DNA of 64,000 nt from positions 496,001 to 560,000 of the forward strand of contig JAMXBD010000431.1 of the NCBI GenBank assembly GCA_024138025.1, read 5' to 3'. The notes below the pieces were generated by a model. It saw only the letters and a list, made by a program, of their open reading frames with translations. It searched no databases and was not told where the DNA came from. Shown here piece after piece: positions 1 to 13,500 of this stretch. A program made the position numbers and the translations under genes. The stretch's first letter is position 1. Every line of letters starts with the position of its first letter. Origin of the DNA: Combretum micranthum (lineage: Eukaryota; Streptophyta; Magnoliopsida; Myrtales; Combretaceae).

Positions 1-90
1 TTTGATGGAGAAAAATTTGTGGAGAGAATTTGATAGAATTTTGTTATGTAAATTGAAAAGTGTGAAAGAAGTGGAGGGAGAGAGGGTATT
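1..90 (+). repeat. Flank of the family-A LTR, probably part of an older family-A copy
   Basis: These purine-rich bases precede the element that starts at 91 and end in GTATT, the left target duplication. The sequence past the element (3714 on) resembles the 3' part of family A, so this stretch is inferred to belong to an older copy into which the younger one jumped. It is too short and diverged to prove that on its own. Confidence 0.35.
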
Positions 91-3000
91 TGTCACGCCC
101 CAAAGAGTATCCTAAATATAACGGTCCGCCGTATACCATACGAGACTTAGGAATCACTACCACAGTCATTCAGAAGTCTAGTACTAGATGTAAGGTATTC
201 CCTTACGACAATAGAATACTTAAGCAATTGGAGATAGATAGTTTAATTTGATAGAAAAAGCATCAAAATACAAACCACATATATTCAAGATCATTTACAA
301 AAAACTAAGGATCATTCCCCCGCAAAAGAATAATAAGTCTAGATAATAGTTTTTAACACCAACTCGAGCATTTAAGGTTTCCTATGGAAGTCTATCCAAA
401 AGCTGAACATAAACTTCTAAGGGAAACTCCTATTCTTGCTTTTACTTGAGTTGACAAATCCCTAGGTCGTAACCACAAATAAGGGAACTACAACAAAAAA
501 AAGCTGTGGGGGTATAAGCTACACTAGCTTAGTGAGTAAATACTTCCAAAATATACGTATCCAGCAATTTCATACAATTAAGCTGTTTTAATCATCTATA
601 TGAAATGCATCAATAACATGGGCATATGAGACATATGATCAAATCAGAAATCATATGTTGAATGGATTTGTGCCCTCCATTGGGGGTTAGTAGATTAATG
701 AATCCTGTAGTACTAACTTTGAATTTATTGTTTCGTTTTATGGTTCACGGCCAACCCATTAATTATACCATTTTATGGATCACGGGCAACCCATTTCATT
801 CATATCGTTTATGGATCACGAGTAACCAACATGATTAAATGCACCATCCCCAACGTGAAGTGATTATGTCCATGTTACTTGTTAATCTGAGTAATCATTA
901 ATACAATTTCATAGGTGACCAAGCAATTTGCAAACAATCATTATCATGGCATATGGACATTCATTAATTAATCACCCGGTTTTGATATAATTAACACGTT
1001 TTTCTCAATACATCAAGAAAATATACATAATCCCATAATCGCCTATCATGCATTTCCATTTTTATCTTTGCCTATCACTCTAATGCAACTACGAATTACA
1101 AGCACAATCAGGAATCTTAAATAGGAAGTATGACTCACTCGACCATGGTCTTCGGTCTTTACTTGTAATAGTTCGAGGGCAAAGAATCCTCTTATTCGAA
1201 ATCACCTAAATGAAAGAAATATCCTAATGAGTATTTCAAATCATAACTAATCCCAACTTAACAAACAAAAACTTTCAAGTTTGTAATTTTCGTAGTTGGT
1301 GGAAATTCCAACTTAAAACGGTCATAACTTGGTCATTTTAACTGGGAATTTTAGAAATAAATATTCGATTTCTATCTACTTCGAAAGATCTACCTAATTC
1401 TAATGTTATTCCTAAGTTTTGAAAACTTTAGGTCTCAAAAAGTTCGGATCAGATCTAGTTAGTAGGTAAAATCATGTTAATTGTTTTGTGAAAACTTACA
1501 TTGTTTCTACCATGTATATTAAATGTACATGCAATATCAACAAGTTAATATCATGAATGATATGTTATGAGCTATCTATATGTATGTTCTTGATGATATT
1601 TGGTTAAAAAGAATTTTTAGATAGACTTCACTTTGCATAAGCTTCAACAATACTTGATTTAGAAAAACTAGTTTTGTTTCTTGAAAAATCATCTTTGTTT
1701 TTACTAAAATAAAGCCTTGATGACCTATATGCCTAATATACTTATTATTTTAAGAAATTTCTTCAATTGGGAGTTGGAAAATAGATGTTTAAGTGGGGGT
1801 CTTGCTTACTTACGAATTTTACAAGAATTATTGGTGACGAAAATAGAGTTTGATTTATGTGTTGAAACTTTTCCTTTGTTTTAGAAATATTCTTTGATAA
1901 AATTCATTTGTTCTTGCCACAATTAAATCCTTACTATTCTATTCGCAAAGGCTTCCCTTTCTCAATTAAAATCCTTATTTTGGAATTTGGAAATAGTTGT
2001 TTAAATATGGCTCTTTTCTAAATTTGAATTTTGTAATTTGTTTTGAGACTATTTCTGGGGTAAAACTCATTTGATCTTTCTACAATTGAGTTTTAATCAA
2101 ACCTATTCCTAAAGGTTTCCATTTTTTTTTAATAAAACTCTTATTTTGGGGTTGGAAAATAGGCATTTACATATCAACTCCTCCTAGTTATGAATTTTAT
2201 GTTCTTGTTAGAGTTGAGACAAAGTTCTAATTTAACTTTTGCAAATCTTTCATATTTTGAAAATATCTCTTAGTAAAACTAGATTTAACTCATCAAAATC
2301 ATTTCTTTATGATACATATTCAATAAGATTTTCATATTTTATATAAAATCCTCATTTTGGAGTTAGAAAATAGGTTTTCACAATAGGTCTCTTTTTAAAT
2401 ATGAGTTTCAAAAATTGTTTTTTATGGAAACAAAAATAGATATTGAGGTTTTTTCAATATTCTCATTACTACCATCATACTACAAGTCTTTTATTTACAT
2501 AAAACAAATTTTTATGACATTTATATACTCAAAACAAAATAGGAATATGATGATATTTATGTTACGGATGCAAATGCAAACTTAGAAGCCTTAGATCATA
2601 TTCAAGGGTTCCCAAGACTAGAAGGACTAGTCTCAAGGGTTAGATTAGCATGTTGATGACGTTAGATGCATGAAATGCAAGTTAGATCATTATGATGATG
2701 AGATTAGTAGCAATATATATTCACAAAAATATCAACAAGAAGATATATAGCAAGATATAGCAAAAATAACTTAAATAAAGAGATCCACAACATTGTGATG
2801 GCATAAAAATCATGTACAAGTGCTTTTACATCCCTTTTCTAAAGCTCATGGGAATTTTTGGTAGAATAACACATGTATGATATTGCCATTACATGTTTTA
2901 TATGTGGTAGAGTTTAGATCTATTATCTATTTAGTGTTTTAAACAAGAAAACTTAAAGAAAATGTGTGTGTAGAAGGCATAAATGAGTATATATAGAGAA

Positions 3001-3708
3001 TAGGATTAGTGTTTGTGTTAAATAAATAAAAGAAAAAAATAAAACAATATAGAGGGGCAGGGCACTGGTTTGGTATGAAAGGAAGAGAGAGAGATGGTTG
3101 TGTTGTTTTGTGTAAGATTTCAAATTTGATTAAGTAATTTTGTAATAAAATTGTATTGGAAAAGTGAATTATAAGAAATAGGATATAAGGATGTAAGAAA
3201 TATGTTTAAGGATGTAAGAGATAGATTATAAGGATGTAAGAATAGAGTATGGTTGGTTGTACTTGGTGAATAGTAATGATTAGAAATAAAAAAGTAGATT
3301 AGATAATTAAATTACCGGTAATAATGAAAATACGATAAAAGGATTATAACTGTAATTTTTATAAACGGAAAAATTCTTATAATTATATTTTTGAATTCCT
3401 TATTAAATTTTGGTTCTAAAGAGTCATATGAAATATTTTTCTGTTTTTAAGCACCGAGGACTGGTTTTTGAAAACATATCTCAATTGGGTTCGTAACAGA
3501 TGAATTTCTAAGAAATCTGGTCTTTTTATGTTTTGATATATTATTTAGGACTATATCCTAAAGTTAATTCATTTTTATTGTTCCGAGGTTTTGTTCTCGG
3601 TATTGCTAGACTTAAGGTTCCAAGGTTTCATACTAGCCATAAGGTATTCTTTTTAGGGTTTCGATTTCCGTAGCCGAGTTTGGTTTGCTAAGAAAGTGGG
3701 GGCTTACA
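91..3708 (+). mobile_element. Family-A LTR-like element (solo LTR or LARD), 3618 bp
   Basis: It starts TGTCACGCCCC and ends GGGGGCTTACA, so it has the TG...CA ends of an LTR. It is flanked by a perfect 5-bp duplication GTATT (86-90 and 3709-3713). No ORF with retrotransposon motifs lies inside, and the start sequence does not recur, so there is no second LTR: a solo LTR of a long-LTR Ty3/Gypsy element is the simplest reading, a LARD the alternative. Landmarks shared with the copies at 47290-51423 (minus) and 58041-62462 are a GGGGGTATAAGC block near 508, degenerate 'TTTTATGGATCACG' units at 734-830, a 'CCAACTTAAAACGG' block near 1309, and a 'TACCGG' block at about 3314. The starting motif recalls Del/Tekay or Tat-type LTRs; the lineage is not decided. 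Confidence 0.75.
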
Positions 3709-3713
3709 GTATT

Positions 3714-4434
3714 TATAATTGAAGATGGAGGGAAATTAAGTGTAATCAAATAAAATGAAAAGAAAATTGATAGATTAAGACCGGGGGGGGGGGGAGGGGG
3801 GTTGTGGGGTTGTTCTAGGGTAGAAAAGGGGAAGAAAAATATTTTAATTTATTTTGTAAAGAAAAGTAAGTAATATATAAGATATGATGTGATTTAAGTT
3901 GTATGTGAAAGGTAAAAAGTAAGAAAATAGATATATAGTAGTAAGAATATGTAGTAAGAAAAAGTAGAGATATGTGAATAGTAATAAATAGTAGAATAGG
4001 ACAATGAATAGTAAACAAGACTAATAATTTACCGACAGTAAAGAAAATACGCGTATAAATGTGATATATGATATTTTTAGTTATCGACAAATTATAAAAC
4101 TGATATTTTTGAAATCCTTGTATTATTATGAATCTAACAATGTCATCGGAATATTTTTACTATTCCGAGTCCTGGATACGTTTTTCAAAAACTGATCCTG
4201 TTTGGGTTCGAAACAAATTAAATTTTGACGAGTCTAATCTTTTTAGGCTTCCCTATTTTATTACGAATCATATTTCACAATTTTATCCATTTTATTGTTT
4301 TATGTTTAAGAACGTGGGATTGCCGGATCTAAACTCTATGGTTTAACATAGGTTTTGTTGACTTTAGGGTTTCCGGTTAACTCCCTATTCTAAGGTTTAA
4401 ACTTTAGACTTGACATAAAATCTAGAAGTTTACA
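3714..4434 (+). repeat. 3' part of an older, diverged family-A element
   Basis: After the right GTATT duplication the sequence again carries family-A 3' landmarks in the same order: 'ACCGACAGTA' near 4031, 'AAACTGATATTTTTGAAATCC' style text, and 'GATTGCCGGATCTA' near 4319, which also occurs near 61950. A possible terminal TTTACA lies at 4429-4434. This is best read as the remainder of the copy that received the 91-3708 insertion; its own left end lies outside the window. ORFs here on both strands have no recognisable product. Confidence 0.45.
3783..3809 (+). repeat. Long G tract (G12-A-G6-TTGT-G4)
   Basis: An uninterrupted run of twelve G, then A, six more G and a further G4 on the plus strand, in an otherwise AT-rich region. 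Four or more G-runs this close meet the usual pattern for a G-quadruplex. Long homopolymers are also common assembly errors. Confidence 0.8.
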
Positions 4435-5308
4435 ACTATATCTATGGTTATTGCATTACAATAGACACATGTATGAAACATATAGGTATGTGTTTTTTTT
4501 TTACCTTGTACTAGGCTTCGTAGTTCATTTTTTTAACATTTCAAGTACCATTGATGATTTGTTTGTAGACAGGCTTTATAACTCGTTGGGATTTGGGGAT
4601 GCAGACTATGGGATGATCTGATTAGGTAACGCTACATGAGATATAGATTTTTATGAATTTCTAAAAGAGTTGTGTTGAAACTTTATTTTATAGTTAGATT
4701 GATTTATCTAATGCACTATCAACTATTTTATTTTGAAATCGACCTTTAAGTCCAAATGTTTTCTCATTGAGTTGGGCTCATTTGATGAGCCTTTGTGGGC
4801 AACATTTATAAATAAATATTATTTATGAAATCTATATCTTGAATAGGTTAATTTTAGAGGTTTTGATATAACATGAATCACAAAAAAATAGACATCACTG
4901 CTGAATTTTTTTATGAATTCTAATAATGATTTCTTAATTAAAATTCAATCAGAAACTCACCTAGTTAATAGATATTTACGTATATCACTTGAGGTAATAT
5001 ATGTGGTGAAATTAGCATGTGTTGTGCGCTCAGGATGTGACATGAACGTGAGCAAACTTGTACTATGGTATGGGTATGTGGTGATCTATTCACATTCTTT
5101 GGTTTTAGGGTGTGGCACTAGCATTACCATTACTTTCATCACCATTGCATTGCTCATATCATCTAAATCCTCAAGTGCTATCACTAACATTTATCTCTCT
5201 ATATCCTTAACCGGTTCACTTGGCTCAAAGGTGGTTATTTGAGGTTGGACCTATTTCTTGAGTTGAAGGGAAAAGTTTAGTTAGATGCCCAAAACCTACA
5301 TGTTGTCC
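4435..5308. other. Intergenic sequence, no gene seen
   Basis: AT-rich sequence with no supported gene. The 109-codon plus ORF at 4913-5242 has no family features and partly overlaps sequence that looks antisense to a transposase scrap, so it is not called. Confidence 0.5.
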
Positions 5309-5479
5309 TTAGTTAGCCTCATGTGTAGTGGGCAACTCACTTTCATATATCTTCACATTTACCACTAGTGCACTATGCCCATGTGAAGATGCGAACATTT
5401 TTCGAACATCACAATCATCATTAATGAGCATAACACAATAATACACATCGTTTTCATGAATAGTGCATTTTTGGACCAT
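5309..5479 (-). pseudogene. Possible Mutator-like (MULE) transposase N-terminal fragment
   Basis: A 56-codon minus-strand reading frame contains HENDVYYCVMLINDD, then DVRKMFA, then a hydrophobic strand and KIYESELPTTHEA. The order 'xxNDxDVxxMF...hydrophobic...Y' resembles the N-terminal region that precedes the catalytic domain in many plant MULE transposases. The flanks on both sides are full of stops in this frame and no catalytic domain was found, so this would be a short relic. The resemblance is from memory and a chance ORF cannot be excluded. Confidence 0.35.
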
Positions 5480-6195
5480 CCTAACTTAGTGCATCATTAT
5501 ATCCTATTTATGTTTGCACATTTACATATAATAGTAAACGACTGCTCTATTTGCATCCTATGAAACACTAACTATTGCCATAGGTCATCTATTATAGCAC
5601 ATCTCATGATCTCCTACCATGTTTCCATAAGCATATCACCCAACTCTAACATTTTGTATTTTTGCCTATTGCTTGTTAGTTCAAATGTATCACCAGTAGC
5701 TAAATGTGATCTTGTTTAATCGCATGGTTTCAATTTTACATGTCAAATGATTATACAAGTTTGAAATTTTAAGTGTCTTTTTCTATTTTGAGTAAGCTTC
5801 TTTTGCTAAAAATGTTTTATGGTAATGTTAGATTTGGTTATCAACAACATATATTGTGTAATTCTCAATGAAATAATTCCACCAATCATGTAGATATCAA
5901 TATTTTCTTTCGGTATGGTAACATCATGGCATTGATAATTTAAACAAAATTCTAGTCATGTAGTTGTTATCAAAATTTTATTTTGGTATAGTAACATTAT
6001 ACATGCATGACTTCAACATTCAACATGCATGATTTTAACAATATTTCAGTCGAATCGTGGGTTAAGGCTTTGAAGATTAGGACAAAATATTCAACAAAAT
6101 CTAGCTCCAATTGCACCACACAAGTGTAAGGACTGTGGGTTTAGTGGGATTTTTACTAAAAATTGGATTTTTCTTTTAATCTAGAGTGAGAGGAT
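5480..6195. other. Intergenic sequence, no gene seen
   Basis: AT-rich DNA without a supported ORF. It contains short internal similarities ('CAAAATT...TTTTGGTATAGTAACATNAT' type phrases near 5890 and 5985) but no clear element boundaries. Confidence 0.4.
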
Positions 6196-6390
6196 TTGGT
6201 TGGGGTTTATGTTTAGAGAGGAAAGTGTTCACATGATGAACAAGAAAAAGGCGCATGGGTAATATAACTTGTTGAAATTGTGTCTTGAAGAGTTAGGTTA
6301 GGGTTTATGTTTTGAGAGGAAATAATATTCAAATGAGGAAGAAGAAAAAGGCATGCAGGCAATATATCATAATGAAATTGTGTCTTGAAG
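6196..6390 (+). repeat. Tandem duplication of about 100 bp
   Basis: Two adjacent diverged copies, roughly 6196-6290 and 6292-6390. Both contain GGGTTTATGTTT, GAGAGGAAA, AAGAAAAAGGC and end with GAAATTGTGTCTTGAAG. No TIR or LTR ends are seen. The block lies beyond the 3' end of the LAX2-like gene. Confidence 0.7.
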
Positions 6391-7390
6391 ATACCATTTT
6401 ATTCAAGGATAGAAATTGTTTCTTGTTCAATGCAAAATATTATAGCAGACACAATTTTAAGTGATCCATTTTCAGAAGTTTTTTTTTAAGTTTTGATTCT
6501 TGTATTTCTTTCTAAATTGTGCCTTTTCTCCTTTATCCTTTCTTTCTTCACCCGAGCTTCTAGTACTGTTACATCCTATCTCAAATGGCAAAGAAACTTT
6601 ATCCCACTTCATTTCTAGCCGAAAGTCTTGTGGGGATTGGAAAAACGATTGGGCTACTTGATTGCGCATGCCTTGCGTCATCATGGTGTAGCTGGGAGAG
6701 GACATCTAACATATTCCTCTTAAGAGTGTGAAGAAATAAAAATATTGAAAATGATGTTCTCCACTACGCATAATCCGGATTTACACACGCTCAATGACAG
6801 ATTTCATGGAAAAGTAAACGCAGAATAAAAAAAAAGAAGAAAAAATGTTCTATACATCATCAACTAAATAACAACACTTTGATAGAGTTTATAAATAGTA
6901 GTAAATATCCAATAACATTGGACATCAAATATATGAAAGCCATCATCATAGACATATATTATATTATTGATGATCCTTAATTATAGTTAATGTTTTATAC
7001 AACATCAAAATTTTGAAAGTACAAGTGAAGAGGATTTTTCCCAACTATTCTCTCTCCATCATCATCAATTAGTCGGATCACATTTGCAAAAGAAATTAAT
7101 AAATAGAAGGTAAGATGATCAATAAAAATAACAAAAGCCCGGCCAAAAGGGAAGGGGGTGATTAAAAAAAAAAAACCCAAGAGTTGAAATAAATCAAAAT
7201 TATAGAAAAAAAAAAAGAATAAGGTTTGTGTGTTTCATAATTTAACAATAACACGTCGATGATCAATCAATTGCGAGCCAAAAATGATCGATTTGAGTGA
7301 ACATATAATTGGAATAATATATATGATCACTCATAGCCATATTCATGCATCGCTCGCTAATGCATATCTCTCAGTTTTTGAATTAATAAT

Positions 7391-7552
7391 TTAATCAGCA
7401 CTCCTACCATAGTGCAAGACCATGACATGATCCAAGGTTGAGGACTCAGGAAGCAAAGTCACCGCGTCCCTCGGACTACTCCATATGTTGTCTCTTACAT
7501 GCTGCAACGTAAAGATAGGTAATAGCTGTTGGCCTCTACAAGTTATTTCAAT
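7391..7552 (-). CDS. LAX2-like: LAX2-like exon 4 (end of RAWUL domain and stop)
   Basis: 162 nt, 53 codons plus TAA. The acceptor is AAAAGCAG just before 7552. It begins IEITCRGQQLLP, the most conserved block of the family, and ends VMVLHYGRSAD. The frame runs upstream through the acceptor to an ATG at 7579, but those residues (MVGWIHQKQ) are intronic. Confidence 0.88.
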   Translation of the reverse strand: MEITCRGQQLLPIFTLQHVRDNIWSSPRDAVTLLPESSTLDHVMVLHYGRSAD

Positions 7553-10500
7553 CTGCTTTTGATGAATCCATCCAACCATCCATCATAACAATCCCAGAAC
7601 ACACACGTCCCACCCAGAAAAAGTTCAATGCACTGTGGTTAGAAATAATTCAAAATAATGGCAAAAAGCAAACAACATTTTACCCAAATACATATACTAG
7701 GAAACAGCCAAAATGTCAATAAAGAATAGATGTTAACAGCTCTGTATGTTTCATTTTTTTTAGGTACTTTAATATCTTATTTTTATCGTTTTCAAATAAA
7801 TATTTATAAAAAATTTATACAAATAAAAATAGACATTTTTATTTATAAATAGATTAAACAGATTAGATGCAGATATTATACAAATAAGATATATATACAG
7901 ATCAGATATCGATAATGTATAAAAAATGTTCAATACATGGTAGTTGGAAATAATTCATAATAATGGCACAAAGTAAACAACATTTTTATGCAAAATAATA
8001 GGTTAGCAAACAGCCAAAATGTCAATAAAGAATAAGATGTAATTATCACATGCATGAAAAGGATTATATATCATGTATTATGGGTCTAAACGTACTTTAA
8101 AGTGCTGGGAATGTCAAGTGTTCATTTGATGATCATAATTAAGACAAGCCCCCCTTGTTGCATTCAGTCAATCATTGGGTGGGAATGTTAATAAATTATG
8201 AGGAACTGCTATTATTCTAGAGAATTCAGAAACTCCGTAATTGGCGAAGTGATGATGGTTTATGGCATTATTAAAAAGTTAGATCATGCAAAGGTTTGCT
8301 CATTACCCTATGCTATGCATGCAAGGAGGTTATACATGTATATATATCTATATAAACTCAATAATTTTAAGTCAAAATTATAATAAAGTAACCTATGTTT
8401 TAACAATTTTTTTTTTCATTTTGATATATGTTTTATCCTTTTACAAATGTATGGTCTATATTGTTCTATATTAACCAATTGACAGTCCTAAAAAAATAAA
8501 TAAATAATTAGTGTCTCTCTACAGCAAATTCACACATGTTTTATCTAAAAAATCACATTATACGTACAAAATAACACGCACTTATATCTTAAATCAAGAA
8601 GTTTTTGAGTGCACTGTTCTTTTTTAATTTAGGGTTTCTAGATAAAACACCCATGATTTAAAATTATGTGGAGGAGATACACATGTGTCACCCTTTTTAA
8701 ACAAGTATTAACGATAAAATAACGACGTACAAATAATAAGTAGGATATCCTAATAACCAAATCACATATGTTTTATCTAAAAATCAAATACTACATAATA
8801 ATACGCATGCTCTTATATCCTAATCACGAATTTTTTAAGTTCGCTATTTTATTTGATTTAAGGTTTCTAAACAAAATACACTTGATTTAAGATTATGTGT
8901 CAATCTTTTTCAAGAATTATTTATTTATTTATTCCAATTTAAAATAGAATTTTTATTTTTATGTTAGACGTAAATGATGGTTCGATATCTCCATTTTTTT
9001 AAGCTATTGTATAAATTATAAAAAAGGGAAAATAAGAATCGAATCAATGTTTTTCATCTCATAGGAAAATAATTGTCAAAACTTATGGACTAAATAATTT
9101 AACATCATGTGTAATATCATTTCGAAATAAAAATATTCATGTGTTCATAATAATTATAACATTTGCCCTTAATTTTGGTTTTAATTTTTTTCCCAAAAAC
9201 ATTCCTGTGTATGTGGTCAATTGGATAAGGAAAAAAAATAATAACATTAAAAAAAATACAAAATCCTACAAGCAAAAAAAAAAAAAAATCATAGAAATAA
9301 CTAAATCAAACTCATTTCTTGAAAAGTCGAGGTTATAGGTGGTCGACTTTATCTCTTAAACACACTAAACCTGTTTCTTGAAAAAAACAATGACAAAATC
9401 AATATTTTCTTTTGAAGAGATGATAATACTGAAGTTGTATTGATCTTGTCTTTTTAAGAGATGAAGTTGATTTTGACAACACTAAACTCATCTCTGAAAA
9501 GACGAGATCATCCATTCACTATCTCGTTTCTCAAAAAGGCGTGTTTAATATATCTAATTTTGAAATATTTTTATGTTAATGATACATATAATTTTTTGAA
9601 AAATAAAATATTAATTTCCTTATCCCTATAGCAATTACTTTTATTTTATGCGAAAAGGACTTAAGTATATCACTTATCACTTATAAGCCGTAATTATGAA
9701 CTTTTTCTCCTAGGATTTGATGATAATGATTATATGAAGTATGTCACTGAATTCATGCTTTTTCGATCACTATCTCTCTTCCGCATGCTGCGACGCATAC
9801 ATATTTCCTTTATGACTTCTACTTTTTTAACCCTAAAAACCTCTCTCTCTCCCTCTCTCTCTCTCTCTCACACATCCGTTTTGATCTTTTGCTTTTACAT
9901 GGAGCCATGACCATGAGATTCCTTATACAAGTAGGAGACAAATTTTTTTGGTAAGCGGTCAGCCAGAAATCGACGGCTGTGAGGCGTTGCCCGACCAAAT
10001 AATCCCCACGATCGAAAGCTGCCCGAGGTTTAATCATTAAGGGACCCACCTAGACTTTGCTCGTTTCCTAAGCTAAAATCATGACTCATGGACTTATATC
10101 ATATTCATATATTATTAGATTTTTCATAATCCTCACTGCACTGCCGTCGTCCAATGAAATTATTAAAAGATAACAATTAAATATGCAAATGGATCCAAAA
10201 ACCACGGCGTGGTATATATGACAGCCCATTATTTCATCTTATAATCAATTAATACCTGACTACGCATAAAGTACTTCTCTGTATCTATGCGTATAGACGC
10301 TTTTATATGTTGGATTAGGTTCATCTAATTCTTTCATTCGATTTTATTTTTGATTTTTTAATATGTTCGGATAAAAAATCTTAGATTAGATATGATAATA
10401 TTGATTTTTACATGAAACAATTTCATGATAAGAGCAATTCCTAAATTCACACTATTTTGCAAACAATATCTATTCTGTTTTTTTTTTTTAATCAGAAGTT

Positions 10501-13500
10501 ATATTTCTAAAGTACTTACGATATAATAAGGAATATTAAGAGTTAACTTAAGTATGAAGCATGTAAATTATAATTTATTTTATGTAAAAAAGGTTTTAGC
10601 TAAGTGTTTTATGTACACAAATTAAGAATAAAGCGAATAAAGCAAACAAACCTTTTCCTTTTATTTTTCATATATTTACTTTTTCTTAAAGCATATTAAA
10701 TAGTGCCCCCAAAAGTAATCATTCGCAAACATTCTATATAATAAAAATACAACATATGCCAAGCCCTAAATGTATGTCAAACACGTCTCCATCACGTCTC
10801 TAATCCCAAATTACTAATTTATTAATCCCTATTCCCTAATATGAAGGTCAAGTATTCCTCCATGACCAGGAACCAATAAATATGCATATATATGTATTAT
10901 ATATACATATAAAAATAAATCTGACAAGGCAATAGAGGATTGTTGAATGTTGATCTCGCATAAGGAATATAAATATTCCGTAATTTATTGTGCATGCATT
11001 TCCAACCACCAAATTTAAAAAAAAAAAAAAAATAGAATAGAAAGGGTACAATATAACAACTTTAGCGTTCAATTCTGTCTTTCATGGGTTTTGTTTTCTT
11101 TTATCTTTCCACAATTCGGAATGATTCTGTTGTAGAATTATCCCCTCATGCATTGCTTTCCTCCGACGTCAATTATTATATTGATATTGTGGTTTGAGTT
11201 TGTCTCTGAATCTTTTTTCTGATTTGATTGTGGAGGAGATGATGGGGTCTTTAAAAATTGCTTTCGCAAGTGCACCACTATAGGATTTCTTTAAGGACCT
11301 TCTCTCTCTCTCTCTCTCTACCAATAAATATATATATATACATGTATATATATGTAATATGTTTACATATGCAGAATATATGGGGGATAAAGAGAGCCGA
11401 CCGGACCCACCAAGCCGCTACATATATACATCCAAGAATTACACAATAATATACCTTTCTATGCTGAAGTATATATTTATCCTTTTTTTTTTTTTTTATT
11501 ATAACATGAAAGAGAGATCCGACCTAGTATTTATTGAAGAGAATAAATTGATGTTATTGGATTATATGGTCATTAATCTTATCATCAAATTTATATCTTA
11601 TAATTTGATTATTAGTAGTAACATTTGCAAATGACCATCTTATTACTTCTATATTAATTCTAATTAATTGATTAGTTCTACTCCTTGGTGCCTAGCATTA
11701 TATTCGGTGGAAATTTGGACTCCAAACTAGCTAGCTAGCTAGATTGAAAGTGGCATATGTACGACAATGGAAATTCTATCAAAAATGGAAAACTTTAAAT
11801 ATATAAAGATAAAGAAAACGCTAATAGAAATAGGGTTGTAGAGATAATGATCTACCATGATATGTCTTATTCAACAATTTAATCATTTTTTTTATCGAAA
11901 AAGATTTATCTTTATCTATTAAAGGTACGTATCAATACCATCTACGACATACAAGCATCCATGACAACAATTTTTCAAATTGGGTTATGCCCTTTGCCAT
12001 TGGTTTCCATAGTAGCACAATCTCTCTCTCCTTTTTATCAAAATCTTATTGGTTTAATTGGTCGTCACATCACCATAACCAAATCTATGAAGTTCCAAGT
12101 CCAAGTCCATCGTAATCACCCAAAATATAGTAAGATAAAAGATTTTAATGAATACTTTAGAATAATTAAAAAAAAAAACCTACTACTTTATGTATATTAA
12201 AAAAAAAATAGATTTTATTTTAAGATTTAACAAGCACTCCAAAATTACCTATTGATAAAATAGGAAAAATAAAAAGGGTTATTAATTCCAGTACGTTTTG
12301 TATTTTGTAGATACAAGAATGACTAACATCTTGGTAATTATAATAAAATAAATTAAATAAATATTCGACATGATAAAAATTTTAGAAAGCAAAGTGGGAT
12401 GTTTATCCACCACAAGAAAAACTGTAATTTAAAAATAAATTTTATGTCTTTGAATATAAATTTTTATCGTAAAAATCATCGTTACTAATTCTGTCTATAT
12501 AAATACGATTTATCTGCTAGTTTTTTGTTATATAATTATTATCTCTAAAGATCGGTATTCTTACCGTGATCTAATATATTCAACTTATATTATCTCTTGC
12601 AAAGAGATTTTGTGGGTTACGTGTATTCCACCATGTTGAGGAGATATTTAACGACTGGTAAAGCTTCAGTATAGTTGTAGGTAAATTGGCGAAATGCGAA
12701 ATTGGATGGGTATGTAACACAAGGGATTTGAGAGGCTGAGCAGAAGCAGGCGAAAGCATGACGGAAGCTGAAGGGGGCGGGAGAGCATGCAGAGAGGAAG
12801 ATGGGTTGAGAGGGACATGGTCCACGTGTGATCTCTAGGAGGCCCTACGGTATGATTTCCACATGTTTCTATCAATCTTTTATAAAAAAAAATGTTTTTG
12901 TCAACTACGCCATGATTGATAATCCAATCTGAAGAGAAATAAATGTTTTCATAATATATATTAAAGTCAAAATACCTTTTGCACAAATATTAATTGTATA
13001 TATAATTACAAATGCAATGCGAGGACTAATGGGACTGCTCTTCTTTTTCATGTTTTAAAATGTTTCGATGATTATTGCCCTAGAATGTTGATATTCACGT
13101 ACACGTAAATATATTCCAAGTGCTCCAATTAGAGAGTAGGGACTTTCGTCACAGAATTCTGTTTTTCACATTCTTTTATTCTAGTTTGAAGTTTGAACAC
13201 CAAGATGACGAAACTTTTGGCTCTTAGCTGGCCAATCAAAATGAATGGTTGGTGATAGTTATATGTAAAATGCTTACCAACACCTCCCCTCACCTCAAGC
13301 ATTATTCCTAAGGTTTAAACAAATATTATACTTAATTATTTGCTTGCTCTATTTCTTAAAGTGAGAAACTACAGTGTGAAAGGAAAAAAAAAAGATAAAA
13401 AGTTTTCTCTTTTGAATTTGTTCTACAAACTTTTAAAAAAAAAAAAGGACTAAAGAACAAATGCAATAGTAAATAAGTGGCATTTTATTATTAAAAATTA

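Noticed and set aside
6472..6705. 77-codon minus ORF (MSSPSYTMMTQGMRNQ...)
   Set aside because: Hydrophilic and somewhat protein-like, but no family recognised, no partner exons or motifs found; it may be part of the LAX2-like 3' flank.
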